Shown here in pieces: positions 11,350 through 24,057 of a stretch of 64,000 nucleotides of DNA. The DNA is from Adiantum capillus-veneris (Eukaryota; Streptophyta; Polypodiopsida; Polypodiales; Pteridaceae): positions 29,041,513 through 29,105,512 of the forward strand of contig CM043968.1 of the NCBI GenBank assembly GCA_014529385.2, in the 5' to 3' direction. A program made the translations under genes and the position numbers. The notes below the pieces were generated by a model that saw only the letters and a program-made list of their open reading frames with translations, searched no databases and was not told the DNA's origin. Within the stretch, counting starts at the first letter, position 1. Every line of letters begins with the position of its first letter.

Positions 11350-12599
11350 CCTCACGAAGTGAACCTGAAAAGCAAACATAACAACTCGACAAACACACCA
11401 CCACTCAATGATCGGAAAATCTGCTTATGTCCTTTCTCATTGCTCTCGATCGTTACGCCATTTCGGCACTCAAATGAAGTTGAAATGCAACGAAACTTTA
11501 GAAGGAGGTTTAAGACACCTAGGAGAACTGTCCTACCAGGTATGGTCGCAATCTGACAAGGTAACAAACTTATGATTCATCATGATCAAGGTCTTGAAAC
11601 TGCAGCAAAACTATCAAAAGGTTGTCCTATGGTCTAGCAACACTCTCTTATGGTCGAAACATCAAAAAGTAGAGATTTAAGCACTTAAATTTGAAGATTA
11701 GATTCACTAACGCATAGTCGCAAACCTCAACAAAGCTGACAATGCTTACATCTGAATGAAAGAGCAAAGAGAGAGGAACACAATGCAAGTTTCAGAATTG
11801 AAAAGGGATTGCCAAATCATTAGTTATGTTGATTACAAATTGGAGCCTCGTGGTCACTTGAGCGTACATACAACGGAGCTCTTTCTTCTTCCAAAAGATA
11901 AATCTCCTTTTAAATTAAAGTTTTATACCTATGGATTTCTAAATGGCTAGTTGCGGGTTTACACGGGGCTTTACAAATATTATGATAGAATTACAACAAC
12001 TCAGTCAATCGACGTGCTACTCTGGAATCAGGATTTACATACAATGTAGCTACAATAGCTCAAAATAATAATATTAGTACAAATGTGGTGTCCAGCTACG
12101 AGTCTAGCCAGGTGGGTGCCCGTTCAATGAATTCGCTGATAATCGTTTTTTGGCTATATTGAAATTGCTATAGTGAGCTACCTCACCCTATCAAAATCAC
12201 TCAAACACCGTGGCTATCCTCACTCTTTCACTGTACATAGGCGCGTGTGAGTTAGGGGACTTTCCCAATATCTCTTAAAAAAACCCTCAACTAGCTAGTC
12301 ACTTGGCTAGATGAATCAAAAGAAAAATAAAATAAAATAAAGAATACAAATTGTCCCATTTGTATGTAAAGGGCCTAAATGTAGATATTTTTGGTATTAT
12401 TATCTTGGTATTTATTTAAATATGTATACCTATGGATGCGTTATTTGCCTAAGTATGCTATGTACTTAACTCACCATTATGAAAAATTTCTTATCAGTGT
12501 GCATACTTTTTTATTATATAAACAAATATTTGTTGGTATACTTGCAATGCTCACCTCTCTCAATTTTGCCACCACAATATATGCTGCATAGTTTGTAAG
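11350..12599. other. Unassigned AT-rich sequence
   Basis: Short ORFs of 64-80 codons show no recognisable motif. I see nothing else. Confidence 0.4.
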
Positions 12600-13270
12600 G
12601 CTCCCATATGAGGAGAAGCCAATGGTGCACATATATTTGGTGGATTCTAGCTTTGCACGCTGACGAAATCTCTATTTGTGATTGTGGATGGTACGGAGCA
12701 AAGAGACTTTTTTCTTTTTGCCTTTTATCGAAATATTCCTTTTCATCGAACTCTCTTGGCCGGACGACGGTCGGAAGACAATCGAAAAATGGCCGCCCTT
12801 TCGCCGACGGTCGGCGGCGGCCAATGGTCTTTGGCCGGTGGCTGGATTTCCTTGGCCGGTGGACGATTTCTAGGAGGACTTGTCTACCCAAAAGTGGCTA
12901 CACATGGGCGCATGGGAGAGTCCTACTTGGACTTGGCTATCTAAGGGCGGCTGCACATGGGCGTTTAGAGGCTCCCTTACATCTATATAAGGAGGCCTTC
13001 TCATGAGTAATTTGGTAGAATGGTGTACACACTTGACGCACACAACACATCCTTGTGTAAGGATTGTTAGTCCCTTGTATTCCTACTTGCTCTAGTTGTT
13101 TAAATCGGCATCTAAGCTCTACCTTGAGAGCGCATGGGTGGATGACGCCATCACTTTGTAATAGTGTGTTAATCTAAAGTTTTTGATTTGTCACTAATCT
13201 ACTTTGCATCGTGTCTCTCTCTACTCTCCCTGCTACTAGATCCTTATTGTATTCCGCATCTTTCAATATT
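12600..13270 (+). mobile_element. Probable LTR or LTR-derived promoter
   Basis: A GC-rich block with repeated GGCCGG/CGGCC motifs (12,755-12,870) is followed by a TATATAAG box (12984-12991) and a pyrimidine-rich leader ending near TTGTATTCCGCATC. This U3-R-U5-like order is typical of plant LTRs. I did not find a partner copy or the TG/CA ends, so the limits are approximate. The overlapping ORFs of up to 132 codons look spurious. Confidence 0.4.
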
Positions 13271-13918
13271 TTCATGCAAGCCTCTCTAAATCTTGGTGTG
13301 AACCCACTCCAAGAAAAAATCACAAAATATCTTTCATCCAATCATTTCTTTTTACTAATTTACCATTTTTCTACATGTATTTTTTAAACTTCTTGTAAAT
13401 ACTTCTACATCAATAAAAACAAATGAGAGTCCCCTCATTTGATTTCCTAGATTTTTATAAATTTTTTGCATTTTATATTTATATACAACTGACACTATTT
13501 TAGATTCCATGAATTGTTTATAGACTAACTTGAATCTTTTCATAATATTCATATATCATATTTGTGAATAATCCACATCCATGCATGTTTTCAAACCCCT
13601 AGGAATCTATTAAGTCATGCTCTCATGCAAGGACGGGCTCATTCTTGGAGGATTACGTAGATTCAACAAAAGAAGGGGCCGCTAAAGACTTTTGTAGGGA
13701 AAAAAAAAGACATTTTGGTGGAATTTTTGGCGTCTACCTCCACTCCGACTTTGAAGAAGTCATCAAACGACAAATGTAGTTCACGTACTAAATAATCTCC
13801 TCAAATTGTTTCATAAGTTTTGGAGCTACCATTGGTGAGAATGATTTTTTTGGTGGACCCCAGTTTGCCCGCTTTTTATCACAAGTCACTCTAGTCTTCT
13901 CTCATCTCCTTTCACACT

Positions 13919-13921
<3 letters not shown>
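13271..13921. other. Unassigned AT-rich sequence
   Basis: I see no gene or repeat signature here. Confidence 0.4.
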
Positions 13922-13963
<42 letters not shown>

Positions 13964-14615
13964 ACACACACACACACAATATTGGTAATGGTACTAGTAC
14001 TACTACTGATACTGGTACTAGTACTGGTACTGCTACACTGCTATACTAGTACTAGTACTGGTACTGGTACTACTAGAATGTATTGGTACTGATACTGTCA
14101 CTATACACTACTGGTACTCATACTCCTATACTGCTACTAGTCCTATTGGTTGTACCGGTACAATATATAATACTGGTACTGATATTGGTACTTACTGGTA
14201 CTATAAGATTATACTGATACTACTACTGACACTATACACTACTGGTACTAATACTCTTATACTGCTACTGGTAATACTGGAGTTGTAGTGGTATTGTATA
14301 CTAGTACTGATACAGATACTGATACCTACTAGTACTATCGAACTATACTGGTACTCGTACTGGTACACACATGCACATGGCTGTTTTTAATGTGTTGTTA
14401 TTTCGCTGGTATATTTTTGCTGGGATTGTTGGCATGGGGTACCTTTAGTGGATAACTCGCTTAAATTCACTACGTAATTTTTGTAAGGTGGTACCTTAAT
14501 GGTACCTAACCCTTAGATACTAAATGGATTATGGACGGGCTAACTGGCTCTGTAAATGATGTCGTCGTCTGCTTAATAGTGAGGTGGCTCCCTCCTGACG
14601 GGTCTACAATACTGT

Positions 14616-14668
<53 letters not shown>

Positions 14669-15506
14669 TCCACCCCCCCTCTTTCTATGTGTGTGTGTGT
14701 GTGTGTGTACATGGCGGTGCTGCTACACCATCCCCTTCTTGAAGCCGGGCCCGCCGTACAGCTGAGAAGGAAGGTGGCCACTTAAGGTGAGCTTTACATG
14801 CTCACTTAGCATTGGTGGTGTGAGTATTTGAGAGAAGTGTCTGTACATTAGGAATGTGAGGATTTTACCTGCAAAGGCATGGTGTTAAATGTCGGATCTA
14901 TGGCAAAGGGCAAGGATAAGCACGCTATTGTGGAGTTGGCTGCTCCAACTTATTCTCATGTGACTTTTGGCATTGAAATGGACTGCTATCCGAACTATTT
15001 GATGCTTGTGAGTATTCCTCATGCATATGCCGATAGAGGCACTTGAATAGCTTCTTCTACTGAACTTTATCTCATGAGAGCTTGTAAAGCACAAGGGGCT
15101 TCATATGGTTTTTCCTTTTGTAAATGATTTCATTTCTGAATATATGATTAACTTGACCTTTCTTATTATTTATCTTAGAAAGCAATCTAGTTGGGTGACA
15201 TCTATAACATGTGGAATACCCATGCATCACTTGCATATGGTACCAATGCTAACTAAATGTTGTGTTGTTTCCATGGGTGCAGGTGAGGGTTACCTTCTCA
15301 ACTATGGTTTTCAAAGTTCCTTGGCTTGAAGATGCAGACTATTATATCTTCTGGCTCTTGATTTCAACACTTGTGTATAAAGACTGTTCTGTACATGATT
15401 GGGAATTATACCTCGTTTTCATTGACATAGTTTCTAGTGTCTTTTGTAATCTGAAAGGATTCTTTGGTGGATATGTTATATTGTTATTGAAACACACACA
15501 CCCCTA
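13922..15506 (+). repeat. Segmental duplication, copy 1
   Basis: The order is a (CA)n tract, about 380 bp of degenerate ACTGGTACT repeats, a unique stretch starting at TATTTTTGCTGGG, a (CT)n plus (GT)n microsatellite (14616-14708), and about 740 bp of near-unique sequence ending in GAAACACACACA. The same order recurs at 16507-18209. A 48-codon ORF (14900-15046, MAKGKDKHAIVELAAP start) is present in both copies with about nine amino-acid differences. I cannot name a family, and the ORF may be fortuitous. Confidence 0.85.
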
Positions 15507-16100
15507 ACACCAAGGATAGTAGTGATACTATTCAAAGACCTAGCTACTATATTTTAATCTCTCAATGTCTGTCCTAGATAATTTTACCTTGGGCTGATCC
15601 TTGAGGGATGGGGCTCTCTTCACACCGCCCTTATAGGTTCTCATGGTCGGTTGAAGGCTGAAGAGGCTACCAATTCTTACCTTTGGTGGTATATTTCTCT
15701 AAATAACTTTTTATAGACTTTACAGAACTTAGCACTATCTCAAGGGATAGAGCTCCCTACGGTGCCTCTCTCTAAAGCATTGCTTCAAATACTTAGATGC
15801 ATACAGGAATCTATGGCATCTGAACTGATAGCAGGGGCTTCAACTGATCTAGCCAACTCTTTGGTATAAACCATGTCTTTCCCAACATGTCAACAACTCT
15901 GGAGTTATCTGAGTTCATTGAAAACATTCCCGCCCTGACACTTGCTCACAAAGGGGAATTAGCTAAGTTCTCTTTCTGATGATTTCAGGAACATGTTACT
16001 TTTAAACAAACTAAACATTTGAGGATTCCTTTGGAATCATGAGAAAAAGCATAAAATATATCGTCTAGTCTTGACTATGAATGACAACCATACTTTCTTC
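15507..16100. other. Unassigned sequence between duplication copies
   Basis: I see no supportable gene. Short frames such as HEKKHKIYRLVLTM near 16,040 look like decayed coding sequence of unknown origin. Confidence 0.35.
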
Positions 16101-16436
16101 AAACTGGCTGCCAAAGCCTTAAAACCCCTACAAGAGTAATATCTTCCTTGAAGACAATATCAGATACTGTGTTGATAAGACTGATTTGCCCCTCTTCAAG
16201 GACATTTTGACTTGGCACATCTCTGATAATGCTTCATACTCTACTTTTGTTACTCTCATCTACTTCTCAAACTAGCTGCCAAAGCCTTAAAACTCCTACA
16301 GGAGTAATGTCTTCCTTGAAGACAATATCAAATACTATGTTGATAAGACTGATTTGACCCTCTTCAAGGACATTTTGACTTGACACATCTCTGATAATGC
16401 TTCATACTTGACTTTTGTTACTCTCATCTACTTCAC
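16101..16436 (+). repeat. Tandem duplication, 168-bp unit
   Basis: AAACTGGCTGCCAAAGCC at 16101 recurs as AAACTAGCTGCCAAAGCC at 16269. Both copies continue through CTTCCTTGAAGACAATATCA and CTCATCTACTTC, and they differ by scattered substitutions. Confidence 0.9.
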
Positions 16437-16448
16437 AAGGAAGTAGGC

Positions 16449-16487
16449 CCATACACAATGGGCCTACTGCCAACCCATTGTGTATGG
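16449..16487. repeat. Perfect 14-bp inverted repeat
   Basis: CCATACACAATGGG (16449-16462) and CCCATTGTGTATGG (16474-16487) are exact reverse complements with an 11-bp loop. The element lies just upstream of the (CA)n tract that starts duplication copy 2. Confidence 0.85.
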
Positions 16488-16504
16488 CGCCTGGGATAGG
16501 GTGG

Positions 16505-16506
<2 letters not shown>

Positions 16507-16549
<43 letters not shown>

Positions 16550-17159
16550 CGCACGCACGCACGCACGTACACACACAATACTGGTACTGTTATTGCTATA
16601 CTACTATATTAGTACTGGTTGTACTGGTACTGGTACTGTTACTTACTGGTACTACTAGACTATACTCATACTGATACTGACACTATTCACTACTGGTAAT
16701 GATACTCCTATACTGCTACTGATAGTACTAGTTGTATTGGTACAACATATACTGGTATTGGTACTGGTACTGATATTGACACTATACACTATTGGTATTG
16801 ATACTCCTATACTGCAACTGGTAATACTAGAGTTTTACTGGTATTGATACAGATACCTACTGATATACTGAACTATACTGGTAATGGTACTGGTACACAC
16901 ACACACATACATGGCTATTTTTAGTATGTTGCTATTTCCTTGGTATATTTTTGCTGGGAGTGTTGGCCTGGGGTACCTTTAGTGAACAACTCGCTTAAAT
17001 TCACTATGTAATTTTTGTAAGGTGGTACCTTAATGGTACCTAACCCTTAGATACTAAATGGGTTAAGGATGGGCTAACCGGCTCTGTAAATGATGTCGTC
17101 GTCTGCTTAATAGCGAAGTAGCTCCCTCCTGACAGGTCTGCAATACTGCGCTCTTAAGT

Positions 17160-17209
<50 letters not shown>

Positions 17210-17354
17210 TATGTGTGTGTGTGTGTGTGTGTGTACATGGCGGTGATACTAAATGGGTTAAGGATGGGCTAACCGGCTTTGTAAATGATGTCGTCGTCTG
17301 CTTAATAGCAAAGTGGCTCCCTCCTGACGGGTCTGCAATACTGCGCTCTTAAGT

Positions 17355-17391
<37 letters not shown>

Positions 17392-18202
17392 GTGTGTGTG
17401 TACATGACGATGCTACTACACCATCCCCCTCTTGAAGCAGGGCCCGTCATACGACTAAGAAGGAAGGTGGCCACTTGCTCCAAAACCTATAAAAAGGTGA
17501 GCTTTACATGCTCACTTAGCAATGGTGGTGTGAGTATTTGGGAGAAGTGTCTGTCCATTAGGACTGTGAGGATTTTACCTGCAAAGATGTAGTGTTAAAT
17601 GTCGGATCTATGGCAAAGGGCAAGGATAAGCAGGCTATTGTGGAGTTGGCTGCTCCAACTCATTCTCAAGTGACTTTTGGCATTGAAATGGAATGCTGTG
17701 CAAACTATTTGATGCTTGTGAGTATTCCTCATGCATATACCGGTAGAGGCACTTGAATAGCTTCTTCTGCTGAACTTTATCTCATGAGAGCTTGTAAAGC
17801 ACAAGGGGCTTCATATGGTTTTTCTCCTTGTAAATGATTTCATCTCTAAATATATGATTACCTTGACCTTTTTTATTATTTATCTTTGAAAGAAATCTAG
17901 TTGGGTGACATCTATAATATGTGGGATACGTATGCATCACTTGCATATGGTACCAATGCTAACTAAATGTTGTGTTGTTTCCATGGGTGCAGGTGAGGGT
18001 TACCTTCACAACTATGGTTTTCAAAGTTCCTTGGCTTGAAGATGCGGACTATTATATCTTCTGGATCTTGATTTCAAAACTTGTGTATATAAAGACTGTT
18101 CTGTACTATGAATGGGAATTATACCTCATTTTCATTGACATAGTTTCTAGTGTCTTTTGTAATCTGAAAGGATTCTTTGGTGGATATGTTATATTGTTAT
18201 TG

Positions 18203-18209
<7 letters not shown>
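16507..18209 (+). repeat. Segmental duplication, copy 2
   Basis: This is the second, diverged copy of 13922-15506. It differs by an extra internal duplication: the block starting CTAAATGGGTTAAGGATGGG plus its CT/GT microsatellite occurs at about 17,053 and again at about 17,248. The matching small ORF is at 17610-17756. Confidence 0.85.

Positions 18210-18269
<60 letters not shown>
18205..18269. repeat. (CA)n microsatellite
   Basis: About 65 bp of uninterrupted CA lie at the 3' edge of the duplication. At the homologous place in copy 1 the tract is only about 12 bp. Confidence 0.97.
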
Positions 18270-18273
<4 letters not shown>

Positions 18274-18815
18274 CATTTCTCTCCATCCCTCACTCAAACC
18301 TGCACCTTCCATGGTGTCTCTCACCCTCTTTTCCATTACCATCCCCTCTCACCTCCATAGCTCTCATAGGGGATTCTACATGTATATACATATACTCTAT
18401 GTCTATCTCTATCACCTCTAAATTACAATTCCTTGTTACCTCTTCTCTCTATATATAAAATCCAGCATGTAAACCATGCTTAATCTCTACTAATTGGGGA
18501 TTCTCATCAACCAACATCTATTTGTGGGGATCAACCTTGACGGCGACGGCATAAAGCGAAGGAGAAAGAAGAAAAGACTAACGGTCATTTTCATGATCTA
18601 CACAAGGGTGAGTCCAACTTCTTCAAAGCTTCACCATGACAAGAATTCCCTAACTTCATCCATCCACCCTCCTTCAACCCTTCAGCTCATTTTATCTATT
18701 GTAAATGTATCGTTAACATTTTAGTGATTGCTAACACTAACTACTAACCTACTAACCCAAAATGTCCATTGAACTAACCGTAAAAGGCACCTCACCTCAA
18801 GACATGTACATAGTA

Positions 18816-18857
<42 letters not shown>

Positions 18858-19614
18858 AATTTCACCCTATCTATCACCGATAATGCTTTGTCTTGAGCCT
18901 ACATCCATGACTCAAGCAGACAAAGAAGACCCGCAATAATTTGATATTAAAAAACCATAATCTCAATTTGATTAAGTTGTAAATTATGATTTCCAAAAAT
19001 CTTAATGGGGGGTCTCCAACCTATAAATAGACCCCTCGCCTTCTTGTAAACCATCTCCAATATCTCACAAAGCACTCCAACCCTCCATATATGCAAGGAG
19101 AGATTTAGGTTAGTCATTACCTTGTGAGCTTCACACTTGGTGTGAGAAGAGCGTTGATGCTACACATTGCAAAGTGAGAGAGTGTGAGTGCCCTATCTCA
19201 AACGACTATTTTACGTGCTCTTCCACTATCAACAATTGAGATGTTGGTGCTTCAAAGGCGTTCTTGGCTTCATAATCTTTGTCCTTTCACTTGTGTGAAG
19301 TATGTTCTATCATTTGAGCTTGTTTTATAAAGTGATTAGTGTGTTTTCATTGCCAAGTTCTTGCTCATTGTAAGGGGGTATGGTGGTGAAAGATGTCCCA
19401 CAACCCTAAGACAATGTCTGTGATGGCGATGTTTAGCATTCACTAAGCATTGTGTTAGTTTTGTGCAAGCTCTATGATACATCTAGTTCTTATGCTTTTT
19501 TTAGAACTAAATCACGCGGTAAGAAATTGCAAATCTTTTGTGAGACACAAATTTCAATTGCGTATTACGTTCTTGAAATGTTGCAATAAATTAAGCCGGC
19601 CCTTTGTGAAATAG
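18270..19614. other. Spacer with (CT)n and promoter-like TATAAATA
   Basis: A CT microsatellite spans about 18,821-18,855. TATAAATAG (19022-19030), followed by a pyrimidine-rich leader, resembles a plant core promoter, but no clear ORF follows. It may have served the hAT element downstream. Nothing else is visible. Confidence 0.4.
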
Positions 19615-20607
19615 TTTCAAACAGAAGATGGGATTGCCAAGTATCCTCACTACTATGAGCCTACAATTATCAAGTGCTTTCAGCTTGTGAACTCTCCTAT
19701 GTTCTGGAGAAATGTGGAAGAAATTATCAATGTTACAGAGCCTTTTGTGCATCTAGTGCGCTTGGTTGACAAAGATGCATTCATATTTGAATGGGTCTAT
19801 TGGTACATGCATGAGGCTATTTGCAAGCTGAAAGAGAGGACATCCTTTGCAGTACCAGAAAAAAACATGCATGAGGCTATTTGCAAGCTGAAAGAGAATA
19901 CGTCCTTTGCAGTACGAGAAAAAAACATGATGGTCTCTTTTGCTGAGAAACATTGGGATCAATTACACACCCCTTTACATGACACAGGCTTTGTGTCGGA
20001 TCCAAAGTTTCAAATGCACAATCAATCTGCCAATAATGAGGTCATCAATAATTTTAAGAAAGTGTATGCACATTTATTGGGTGATGTAGATGGGAGGGTG
20101 GCTTATACACAAAAGACAACTTACACCAACAAAGAAGGAATGTTCAGAGATACATGGCACATAGATGCAATCAAGACAATGAGTATACCTATTTGGTGGA
20201 AAGAAAATGGCGGGGAGAAAGTGGAGCTACAACATGTGGCTATCAGAGTCTTGTCAATGGTCACCTCTAGTGGAAGTTGTGAGAGAAATTGGTCATCTTT
20301 TGCCTCCATACACATTAAGAAAAGAAATCGATTAACTCCTATACGGGCTACAAATCTAGTGTATGTCTTTTGCAATATGCAAATAATGCACAAGCCGGAA
20401 TTGATAGCTACACGAGCTATAGAGCAAAGCTTTGAACGCTTTTGGACCCACGAAGACATTGCAGATGAATCCCACTTTGATGATGATGAAATTGAGTGGG
20501 ATCACAAAGATGTGGATCTAAATTGTTCAGATGTGGAGAAAGTGGATGATTTGGTGCCTGTGATTGACACTCCAAATGATGTACAAGCAACATTATTAAT
20601 CAAATAA
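19615..20607 (+). pseudogene. hAT-family transposase, C-terminal fragment
   Basis: The frame is open from about 19615 without an obvious ATG (first internal Met at 19699), so the N-terminal half is missing. The C-terminal part has the hAT dimerisation signature, with stretches such as SGSCERNWSSFASIHIKKR and NRLTPIRATNLVYV. In the family, this helical region packs against the RNase-H-like catalytic core. The catalytic Asp residues and the BED zinc finger should lie upstream and are not found. A 60-bp in-frame tandem duplication (19807-19866 and 19867-19926) repeats the peptide MHEAICKLKE and its flank. The frame ends in an acidic tail. This is probably an inactive remnant. Confidence 0.75.
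19807..19926 (+). repeat. In-frame 60-bp tandem duplication in the hAT fragment
   Basis: ATGCATGAGGCTATTTGCAA and the following 40 bp occur twice back to back with four or so substitutions, adding 20 residues to the transposase frame. Confidence 0.92.
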
Positions 20608-21960
20608 AGCCCTTGATTTTCAAAAATCTCTCTCTCTCTCTCTCTCTCTCTATGACATAAAGTAATTTTATTAATATGGTTATTATCACTAAAGGAAATT
20701 ACAAAAAAGATGGGTTGTGTATAGAGAATATCTAGCTTAGATCTTGGGTGTAATCTTCCATGATCTCTGACAAATGAAACTCATATGTTCCCATGGATCC
20801 GCTTGCCCCTGCTTGTGATATATCCTCTTCAAAGGGATAAAACTTTCCTTTGTATCTTGCTAGTTTTTGCTTTAATCCAACATTCTTAGCTTCTAGTGCT
20901 TTTCATCAAGCGCACAATGATTGTGCAATCTCTCCATGGCTAGCAAGCTCTATGACTTGGGTAGCCAATTGCTGAAGGATTGCCATCTCTTTGGGAAGGT
21001 AAGTGAAGCCCTTCTTGCGTGGAGGCTCTCCTTCATTCGTTTCTTGAGTGCGAACACTTTCTATCGACCGTCCCTTGACAACTCCACCCGTGGCTAGGTT
21101 GATTGTTCTAGTCTACTTTGTGTCCCAAAACATAATAACAATAGCATTGCTACACAAAGTAGATGGCTATCTGGTTGTTGTTTGGATTTTTTGTACACCT
21201 GTAGAATCTGGCATGCATGTGTTGTGCCAATACCATGTGTCGTAGGTCAGAAATCTACACAGGAGGAGACCCCTTTGCGCTGCTAGAGGCATCAAAAAGT
21301 GTGTGTCGTACAAAATGATTTCTTGCATTCCTTGCAGCTCAATGACTCTCCTTCGTTGTCTGACTTGGCCTATTGGGACCTTGCCAAAAAACTTAGATTG
21401 CCTTTAGCTATACAAATATCCTCTTCCTTGTAGGTTTGCTTTGCTAGTTCATGGTTCAGGCAGGGATCTTCATTTGCATTCTGATCACGCTACAGTGGTA
21501 CTTCATCTTGCTCAAAAGGCATATCATCATGTTGGGGTGGTATGTTAGTTGGTCGAGGCACGTTTTTCATATGGGCATAGCAAGAAGCACACATTAGTGT
21601 CAGGAAATGCGTAAATACCATGAACCTTTGAAATTGCTTTAGAAACATTTTTGCAATTGAACTTGAAATAATTGATGGGTGTTAGACTTAAATTGAGCAA
21701 GTGTTGCACACTTCAAACAATGGCAAAAAAACTTATGAGCCATTGATAATTTAATCACATCAAATGGTCGTAGACTAGAGTAGGTCACAATATTATAGCC
21801 AACATTGTGGGATCCATTCATACAAAGTGATAATTCCCATGATTTTGGCCTATTTAAGGGATTCCTCTCTTTCCCTTGGGTGATGTGTTGTAATACATTG
21901 CGCAAACAAGCTTGCTTTTCATGTTCAGGAGGCTGTGGAATGCACAAAATCAAGCGTTAA
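20608..21960 (-). other. Decayed minus-strand coding remnants, family unknown
   Basis: On the minus strand, 21953-21639 reads a Cys/His-containing peptide preceded by an acceptor-like TTTTGTGCATTCCACAG. The stretch 21,060-20,770 reads a Lys/Gln/Glu-rich coiled-coil-like peptide (RKKGFTYLPKEMAILQQLAT). They look like exons of one decayed transposon gene, but I cannot identify it. A short CT tract lies at 20,628-20,651. Confidence 0.3.
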
Positions 21961-22400
21961 AGAATCCAACATTAGCTACATACGTTAGACGCTTTCGTGA
22001 AAGGAGGGGGGTTTGTCCTAATATTTTGAGGAGTTGTCCATGGATAATCTCTTTCTTGTTGCGATCTTGCTTCTGGGCTTAGTTGGTGTTTTATCCCATG
22101 ACTAGTTAGGAATGCATTAAATTCATGAGACATATACTCCCTCCCTCGATCTAGATGGAGGGTCCCCATCATACACTCAGAGATATTTTCAATCACATGA
22201 ACACTTTGGACTTGGCTTTAAGCGGATACACCATGCATGCCTAGAGTAATCATCAATAAAATTCATGAAGTATAAGTAATTACCCAAGGATGGAGTTTTC
22301 ATAGGGCCACAAAAATCAGTATGCACAAGTTGCAACATACATGTAGCCCTTATTGAGCCATCCTTTGGAAACTTTGAATGCTGCATCTCACCCAAAATAC
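21961..22400 (-). pseudogene. Copia element A: integrase core (downstream part)
   Basis: Minus-strand frames read LVHTDFCGPMKTPSLGNYLY, FMNFIDDYSRHAWC, then LHLDRGREYMSHEFNAF and HGIKHQLS. These are hallmarks of the Ty1/copia integrase catalytic core, with the Asp residues of TDFCGP and LDRGREY. The piece starts, in coding sense, at LGEMQHSKF immediately beside the copia B insertion. The preceding residues (...DVYEGCI) lie at 58,177 and above. A frameshift separates the two frames, and the rest of pol (reverse transcriptase, RNase H) is missing on this side. Confidence 0.85.
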
Positions 22401-22439
22401 TATCAAAGTTGACAATGCAAAAGCGTAGAGACCAAGGAG

Positions 22440-22538
<99 letters not shown>

Positions 22539-22730
22539 CTCCTGAACCAATCAACCTTGGCAATGAATAATTGAATGTGTAATACAATGGAGGCAAGAGG
22601 TTGCATATTATAGAAACCTCAGTAAATTTCCCTACCTGGACTTTGATAAATAAGCAAAACAAATATCTAAAATCCAAAATAAATAATGGGCTCACATTGA
22701 GCACTCACTTGAGATGCAAAAACTCTAACA
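22401..22730 (-). mobile_element. Copia element B, 3' LTR
   Basis: This 330-bp sequence reads on the plus strand TATCAAAGTTGACAATGC ... CTCTAACA. It matches the split LTR at 26348-26598 plus 58060-58171. The target AATAC lies at 22396-22400 and again at 58172-58176. It contains a GA microsatellite of about 90 bp (22446-22536). The outer end is TA instead of TG, so it has mutated. Confidence 0.85.
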
Positions 22731-23250
22731 CCCTCTTATAGCTCATAGTGGACATAAATAATGATAAAAAGTTGATGAAGAAGCTACCATGGACCGCCAG
22801 TAGAGGTACCTTCCATTGCATACACCTCGGATTTGCTATCCTCAACTTTTTTCCTTAGAAAAATTCCATCTTGAGCATTGGTTGCCTTTTAGAAAATTTG
22901 AACTGTAGACCACACCACATCCAAGAATCCCCGTTCGTGAACTGTGAACACATCACGTCCAAAATATGATACTCCAAGATAATGAATCGTGGAACACATC
23001 TTGTTGATGAACTGACCAACAACAATGGATTGGTGCATCATCCATAGTGTTTTAAATACATCCATGCCAAACGCATGGGCATTTAACTCCAACCTACGAG
23101 TTCAAAAACCGATAACTTGAACCCCAACACAAGGGTCCAAATTAATTATACAAAGCATTGTTTGCCCCTTTTTACCACTCACAAGCCTCTCTCTGGTTGA
23201 AGTTGGTGGCGGCACCAATCTCTATGTGACTAGAAGGCGAGAGACCTTGC
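22731..23250 (-). mobile_element. Copia B internal region, downstream part
   Basis: A polypurine stretch (coding sense AAGAGGG) abuts the 3' LTR. No protease, integrase or reverse transcriptase is recognisable, so element B appears non-autonomous or deleted. A 67-codon minus-strand ORF (23092-22889) has no recognisable motif. Confidence 0.5.
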
Positions 23251-24057
23251 CTGTATAGTCACCACCACACCAGCATCCTCTTTGCTATCCTTCCTTGAGT
23301 CACTATCACTGCTTTCCTCCTGATGCTGGATTTTACCTTTGTCCTTTGTAGAATCTTTGTCTTATCCTTTGGATCTACAATCCTTGGCAAAATGATGACG
23401 CATTCACAATTGTAACAATGGTTCTTGGTCCTCTTTCTAGAATACAAAGCAGCAAGTGCTTCCTCACCTTTCTCAGAAATCTAAAATTTTCCTTATCAAT
23501 AGGGCTTCCTCCTCAATGAGAAAAAATTTGAGATCATCAAATTCCAGCTTTTCCTTTGTGACTTGTAGCCAAAGTGTTCTAGACACTGTTTCACATGACA
23601 CAAGCAACTTCGTGAGAACCAAAGCAACTAACTGAGTATTCTTCAGTGCACCTTCATAGATGATAGTTGATTATGAATTACTTTAGCCTTCATAAGAAAT
23701 GATGGCATGGAACTCTCTCGTGGAAACTGTGCTATTCAAACACCCAAGCCACATCCACTCCTCTGCTACTCCCAAGTGGATTCGCAAAAAAAGGTGCTTT
23801 TTTACCCCTCTCGTGAGCTCCAATCTCCTTGCTTTAGATGCTTCTCTTGGCACGACAATGGCCCTTATCAATCTCCAAGCTTCAGTGGCTAGCCACTGGC
23901 AACATTTTGAAACGTTGTCAGTAAGCTTTCCTTGTGCAAAGGAGGGTTCTTGGTCGAGGCTAGGGGACAATGTGTTGAATTTTTGTGGAAAGAAGTGATC
24001 AAATTTTGATGTTGGCGTTGTCGTGCCGCTCCGCTTCCATGACAAGAAAATGAGCAA
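23251..24057 (-). pseudogene. Copia B gag-like gene, frameshifted
   Basis: In coding sense the region reads a gag-like helical stretch (LTRGVKKHLFLR area), then LVLTKLLVSCETVSRTLW and FDDLKFFLIEEEALL, then a zinc-knuckle start KRTKNHCYNC. After a frame change it continues HHFAKDCRSKG. Together this matches the layout of a copia Gag (UBN2-type domain then CCHC knuckle), which packages element RNA. At least two frameshifts and several stops break it. Confidence 0.55.

Noticed and set aside
12608-13006. 132-codon ORF with Gly/Arg-rich segment
   Set aside because: It lies across GC-rich repeats and a TATA box of a probable LTR. Three frames are open at once, so it is compositional.
22350-22704. 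Long minus-strand ORFs made of Leu-Ser repeats
   Set aside because: They are translations of the GA/CT microsatellite in the copia B LTR. Only the flanking integrase-like peptide is meaningful.
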